A model generated the notes under the pieces. The model did no database searches. It saw only the letters and a program-made list of their open reading frames with translations, and was not told the DNA's origin. Position numbers and translations under genes: made by a program. A stretch of DNA of 64,000 nucleotides from Balanoglossus misakiensis (taxonomy: Eukaryota; Hemichordata). The stretch's first letter is position 1. Each line of letters begins with the position of its first letter. This document shows positions 58,606-64,000 of this stretch, in pieces. The stretch is taken from assembly GCA_040954595.2 (NCBI GenBank), contig CM082591.2, positions 3,844,001 through 3,908,000 on the forward strand, given 5' to 3'.

Positions 58606-58640
58606 TTGTATCTGCTTCAACAGTGTTTGGACAATACAGC
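58606..58640 (+). promoter_or_regulatory. Iron-responsive element, canonical
   Basis: The loop CAGTGT is at 58621-58626, with upper stem TTCAA / TTGGA, unpaired C at 58615 and lower stem GTATCTG / ACAATAC. The core CTGCTTCAACAGTG is the same as in vertebrate ferritin H mRNA. It lies about 85 bases before the ATG, in the usual cap-proximal place. Confidence 0.92.
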
Positions 58641-58710
58641 CCTAGACCCGTTCTTTCCTGAGACCCTTTCAATATTCTAGTTCCCACCAAACTACAACAC
58701 CACCACCAAA

Positions 58711-59964
58711 ATGGCCACCTCCCAGTGTCGTCAAAACTACCACTCCGAAAGTGAGGCCGGTGTCAACAAGCAAATCAACCTGGAACTGTACGCAAGCTAT
58801 GTCTACCATTCCATGGTAAGTTTTTTTTTCGGATATCACAGAGATGAATTTTATGCATCCCAATTTGTGCATGACAGTTTAATTAATTATCCATCACAAA
58901 ATTTGGGACGTACACCTGAATGACTATTTCAGAATCATACCCAGATGTACATGATTGTTAACGTTTAAACACAATCTCCGACAGACAGAAAAAAATCTAC
59001 ACAACAGAATGCGATCATGCCTGGCCTGAGGACAAGCTGTTGGAAAATGGCCAACTTTTTCCGTCGCCAGTTTTGAATGCATGTATCCGGCTCAAAGTTC
59101 CTCCTTGTATGCGTACTTGTTCTGCGCAGTTTTGTTTACAGAAATTTTGCAAATCATCTTCGTTCACCCTGAATGACCCCCAGCCTGCGAAGTCGACGAC
59201 TGAAACACGTAAAATGACGTAATTGATTTCTATTCACTACTACATTACGCACACTCAAGCATAGGTGCAATGAACGTAGCGGGTGCTGCTAGGCATGGTT
59301 TACTCAAGCACAGCTATATCAAAATTATCTGCCAAAACAGCTGTAGTTCCATTCTACATTGTATTATTACGCTCTGCAGCAGAACCTGCAGCGAACTTCC
59401 AAAATTAAAATGAAATCCATTTAACATATCACTCCTCGCCACTTCCTAGGGCTTCTACTTTGACCGCGACGATGTAGCCCTACCCAACTTCTCCAAGTTC
59501 TTCAAGAAGTGTTCTGAAGAAGAGCGTGAACACGCCGAGAAGCTGATGAAGTTCCAGAACAAACGTGGTGGTCGCATCGTTCTGCAGAACATCACCAAAC
59601 CCGAACGCGACGAGTGGGGCTCTGGACTGGATGCCATGCAAGCTGCATTGGCCTTGGAGAAGAATGTCAACCAGGCCTTGCTCGACTTGCACAAGATCGG
59701 CGACTCTCACGGAGATGCACAGGTACTTTTTCATGACAACCATTTCTCAGTCGATTTCAAGATGTCCACTGTATTTCCAACTTGATTGTGCTAAATTTAA
59801 TCTCATTTTCTCCATCTCTTCAGATGTGCGACTTCATCGAGAGCGAGTATCTGACCGAGCAGGTGGACGCCATCAAGGAGCTGTCCGACCACGTCACCAA
59901 CTTGAAGCGTGTCGGCACTGGCTTGGGTGAATACATGTTTGACAAGGAGACCCTGGAGTCTTAA
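58711..59964 (+). CDS. Cytosolic ferritin, H-type, copy 2
   Basis: Three exons, 58711-58815, 59450-59722 and 59824-59964, give 172 residues. All ferroxidase residues are kept (E25, Y32, E60, H63 and the later Glu and Gln). It ends [12 protein letters not shown]. Intron 1 (634 bases) is about twice the size of that in copy 1. It has the canonical IRE and TATA box, so it is likely the more tightly iron-regulated copy, though this is inferred. The 3' UTR repeats the AGACAGCAGGCCCATCTCAA and CCAGTGTTAAGATCTTGG blocks of copy 1. AATAAA is at 60490-60495. Confidence 0.96.
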
Positions 59965-60495
59965 GAAGGAACCGTCTGCTGTACCAACCCTGACATGGCA
60001 CCATGTAGTAACAATTAGTGAACTTTAGCCCTACAACCCATAAAAGTGAACACTTAAATTTACTATTGGTGTGGACCATTGTAAAAGATCGGGTGTCAAG
60101 AACACCACACACTAAACACAATGGACAGTAGTTTTGCAACAGTAATGCTTTTAAGTTACCCATGAGACACAGAGCTGCATAATTTGCATATTACTTGCCA
60201 TGTCATCATAATATTTTCTGCCTGTTAGTTGGTGATGGTGTCAAAGACAGCAGGCCCATCTCAACACCTTTGAGAGGCTCCAGTGTGGTTCCAGAACTTG
60301 CCAGTGTTAAGATCTTGGTAAAAAATTAGTTGTGGATTACCAAGTGCAGGGTCATACGTCACATTCTATTTTCCAACAGTAGCAAACTGGACAGGACTTC
60401 TCTGAACAGCCATGCCCGTTCCTGGCACATGTATATTTGTACATAGTGTGACTTTTTATACTGTACACGACCTCTAAGAGGTGTTGAATAATAAA

Positions 60496-62451
60496 TATAA
60501 TTTCTAAATGCATGCGAGGTGTTTGTGTGTTGCTTTGTCAAGATGTGACTTGTCTTAAGAACGATTTAATAGAACTTTGTCATCAAACCAGGTTTACACA
60601 CACATGCACCCAACCAATCAACCAAGTGAAAAAAACTGGATTTATTCATTGCAATGTGATTACTTTATTAATATCAAATGCATTTTTACATTGAAAATTC
60701 TTGCTCATGATATTTTTTAGAGTAGAGACTAGCTGTGTCTTGTTGTACCATCTAAAATCTTCTGCTGACTCACCATGACTGATAAATGAAGTTAGTTTGA
60801 AGAGGTGTTATCCCCTACAAAATTTAAGTATGACCAAACGTTAATTTGACTTCCCCAATCAGTTAAACATGGCAGAAATCCACCATTTGAATTTCTGTTG
60901 ACCGCGTGAGATTTTTATCACTCGCCTAAGTAGCAAAAACACCTAATGACCGCAGTGAGATTTGCAAATGGACATTTTCAAGTACTGAGGCAATCTCTTC
61001 AGGTGAGTAGTTGGCACACATTCCTTCTATTGACGTACATCAGTTGGTATGTACACTGCAGTGGACTATGGCCGAACGTCCTTGTAACCTTCGCAGCAAA
61101 TCTACATACGTCATCAATACAAAGTTGAACTGATCTCTTAGATAGCATAACAATATACGCGGCATAAGTAGGGCATGGATTTGGTTATGTAGGACTGACC
61201 GGCATGCCTGACATCTGGCAGATGCATTTCCTGCAAACTCCAAGATTGCAAAACACAGCAACAGGTAAAGAAGTGAAGATATTATGTGGGCATCAATGCA
61301 ATTCATTTCTTTCAGAGAGTTGGTGCAATTTCAATGGTCAATAAACTTTACATGCCATGGCCTCTGACCTAGTTTTCGATCAGTGAATCAGCAAAATCTG
61401 GATTCTGAGTAAATAGAACTGACAGATACAATTCTTTACCACAAATACTACCAGTGCATAATTTATGTACATGTGCACTGTGTTATCAAGTAAATTCAGT
61501 GTCAAACATATAAATTTAGGTAATTCAACTTCAGTCCATTCTGACATGCACTGAACTCCAAACTCACCTGCATCACAGAATGCGTATAAACGTTCTACAA
61601 ACTGATTGCCATGATTTTAGTGACGTCTTCAATGATGTCATACTAACCAAAATACAGATGACAACAAAATCGCACCTTACCTTGCACTTGAGACACCACA
61701 TTACCCGGCGCTCCAACAGCAGGTCCAATGTAGCAGTAGAGAGCCACACAAGTCCATGCCATCAAACTGCATCTCACATCCATCACAGCTCCAACCATAG
61801 AGACAAACAGTCTACTGTTTGTAATATATAGGCCTTTAAGTTCATTAACTTTCGAATTATTTCAGAGATCCCAGTCGCTACTTGGCTTGCAGATAGGGAA
61901 GGTACACCACTATCTCCAATTCCATCACATGGCTTAAAATGAAAGCACATGCCTTTCCTCATTTTTGAAAATTGCAGTAACAGACTTAACACTTTAAAAA
62001 ACTAGAGTTCATATGCCAAACCAGAACTTGGGCATTTTGTCACCACCTAAAAATAGTACTGATGTTTTGTTGGACCAAACTCAACTACCTGACACTACAT
62101 GATGTATCACCAATCGGTTGTCTTACATGTGCGCATACGTGCATTTTGAAATGTTCATCGCCAGTGTACCTCTGCTAGGTCAGCAAACTTTGGCACCTCT
62201 GGCGACTATCTATAGGTTGTCATAACAACATCCAAAGCACATGAAAACAAACTGAAACCAGTGTACATCTGGTGAGACGATGAGACTCCAACAAAAGTGT
62301 TCTATTATATGTTTAGTTCATTCCACAATACTTTGTTGCAAAGCAAGCTTCCTGTTTTACAAATAGGCTAGGACACTGTCTAATACACCAAACCATGACT
62401 GGATGACTATGTTTCTTTACCTTTAACATAAAAAAGATAGACTTTGTCCCT
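60496..62451. other. Intergenic, no gene seen
   Basis: AT-rich with short frames only. A small palindrome, ACAAACAGTCTACTGTTTGT, lies near 61802-61821 and resembles the centre of the 29636 foldback element. Confidence 0.5.
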
Positions 62452-63194
62452 TTAAAGGGCATTTGCTGTAACTTTTGGTGATTATTTCACTATCTTTGTC
62501 TGTGCTACAACTTAATTTTTTTTGTTTTACTTGCCTATGCACATTGGAATGTCAAATATCTTGCTTCTCAACACAGTATGTGTCTATATAAAGAGCAATT
62601 GATTGCAGACAATTGAATTTTCGTCAAGAGTAACATTCAATTAACAATAACATTGCTGGTTATGCGTATATGGGCTGTGGTGACAAGCTGGGACAAATTT
62701 CTTGATATGCAACATGAATAGACAGAAAACAATGTTTAACAATCTTTCCCCATCCTCTAGAAACTTAGTTATGTTCAGTATGCCATATTATAATACTTAT
62801 CACCACAGAATATGTTTCTTCTTGACCAGAATTCCCTACTTTATGCAAGCAAAACTTGCAATATTCAATGACTGATCTACTGTTACAATATCAAACAATA
62901 AAATAACCTATTTAAAGTTACTATTTGTAACTGTTGGCTTTTAGTATGTAATTTTTGCGTATTAACTGTATTTTCTTGTTCCTTCAATCAGCTCGTCAAC
63001 ACATATATGTGAATGGACTATTGTGAATGGAACTGCTCAGAAATGCATTCAAAACAGGAATTAAATATAAATTGTATATTATGTTTATGAATTATAAATA
63101 CCAAGCTGAAGGAAACCAAACAAGAAAGCACAGGTAATACACAGAACAAAAATACTAAAAAAATTGTCAAAAGTTACAGACAGCGGAGCTTTAA
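62452..63194. mobile_element. TTAA-bounded element, 743 bp
   Basis: The left end TTAAAGGGCATTTGCTGTAA is followed by CTTTTGG; the right end is CAAAAGTTACAGACAGCGGA then GCTTTAA. They are inverted and placed on TTAA. No long ORF lies inside. Related ends are found at 27313 (TTAAAGCTCCATTAGCTGTA), 30345 and 52280. Confidence 0.7.
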
Positions 63195-63774
63195 AGTAAC
63201 ATTATGCCAAAAAACGTCAATCATTCCATTAAAAAATTTCAATGATTTAGCCGTGTAAACAGAGTAGAATGAGACAAACAAAAAAACATCTCTGTATAGT
63301 ATAAATATGCAAGTAAACACGATGATAGCCAAGCATTATTTTGTTCTAAATAGGGAACTTTAATTCAACATTGATAGTCAGCTATAAAAATCACACTTAA
63401 AAGCAAGAAATGAGAGAATTCAAATCCATGACCAATAGATGATAAAACAATTTCCGCACGAGTTGATAACTGTAATCTTTCCAAAATGACGTCGCCCAAT
63501 TGAACTTTTTTTGGCAACACGATTACACCACGGTCAAATAGCGTATGCGATAACATGAAAACTCACAAATGTCTCTATGCTAACATTTACTCTAACATCT
63601 AAAGTGTACTTTTTTGAAGGAAGTAAAAATTCAAACCTGGACAATAGACCCATTACAGCATCTTCGGGTATTCTACGAAAAACAGTGCAGACATGGTTAT
63701 ATTTTCCCCACGGGCTTGAGTATACATTGTTAACCTGCAAATTTCAATCTTCATAGTCCTGCGCATTCCCACGT
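63195..63774. other. 3' flank or 3' UTR of the last gene
   Basis: Lies beyond the stop codon of the minus-strand gene at the right edge. No coding character. Confidence 0.4.
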
Positions 63775-64000
63775 TTAGTCTTTCAACAAGTCCATTTCTG
63801 TAACTTCTCTTTTCCAAATGTCCTTTTCTTCGGCAATTTCTTTCGTCGATTCCTCGAATATGTCAAATTCTTTAACTCCGAAGTGCTTTTCCCAGCCTCT
63901 GTTCTTTTCCGAAGTTGTAACATCCAGTGTAAATTCCTTTCCTCTTTTCCAGTAGAGTTCCTCTTCAACTTTTTCACTGATCATGAGTGGGTCATCTGCC
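63775..64000 (-). CDS. C-terminal exon of an unrecognised gene, partial
   Basis: Open to the right edge and ending with TAA at 63777-63775. About 74 residues are visible: A-D-D-P-L-M-I-S-E-K-V-E-E-E-L-Y-W-K, then G-W-E-K-H-F-G-V-K-E-F and a highly charged end with M-D-L-L-K-D. It is rich in Glu and Lys and may form helix or coiled coil. I do not recognise the family. The lack of stops, the composition and the convergent position with ferritin make a real exon likely. Confidence 0.45.
   Translation of the reverse strand, partial: ADDPLMISEKVEEELYWKRGKEFTLDVTTSEKNRGWEKHFGVKEFDIFEESTKEIAEEKDIWKREVTEMDLLKD

Overview
The window is nuclear DNA from a marine invertebrate animal. The genes have many small exons with GT-AG introns, the intergenic DNA is AT-rich and full of satellites, microsatellites and short foldback transposons, and the proteins match metazoan families at near full length. 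Sequence alone does not settle the phylum. An amphioxus, hemichordate or lophotrochozoan such as a brachiopod or annelid would all fit. Exon joins were worked out by reading splice sites and codon phase by eye.

Layout, left to right: the 5' three exons of a carotenoid-cleavage oxygenase (-, runs off the left edge); an intronless secreted polyamine-oxidase-like flavoenzyme (-, 3761-5455); a complete ten-exon ERGIC2 gene (+, 8659-12295) with arrays of one 88-bp satellite on both sides; a repeat-rich stretch (12.4-21.4 kb) with a possible spliced non-coding transcript; a complete 24-exon APAF1 gene (-, 21411-30731) that predicts a CARD/NB-ARC/15-blade WD40 protein of about 1243 residues; a likely bidirectional promoter shared with DNAJC24/DPH4 (+, 33557-34428); a class A orphan GPCR with one coding exon (-, 35431-36801); an arylsulfatase B-like gene (-, 44768 down to 40141, last exon not found); a tandem-RRM RNA-binding protein with an overlapping upstream ORF (-, 48109-45853); and a ferritin cluster (+): one secreted ferritin without an IRE (49851-53216) and two recently duplicated cytosolic ferritins (55431-56365 and 58711-59964) with conserved TATA regions and iron-responsive elements. 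A C-terminal exon of an unrecognised gene (-) runs off the right edge.

Apart from the ferritin cluster (cellular iron storage under IRE control, plus an exported form) and the APAF1/DNAJC24 divergent pair, the neighbours have unrelated jobs. The striking non-coding content is a set of non-autonomous elements. At least three are bounded by TTAA, with related terminal repeats, and one roughly 90-bp TA-bounded family sits in several introns. There are also two satellites with internal hairpin potential. I found no convincing new multi-gene system. The items most worth a second look are the repeat architecture, the polyamine oxidase C-terminal cysteine module, the ferritin regulatory divergence and the overlapping uORF.
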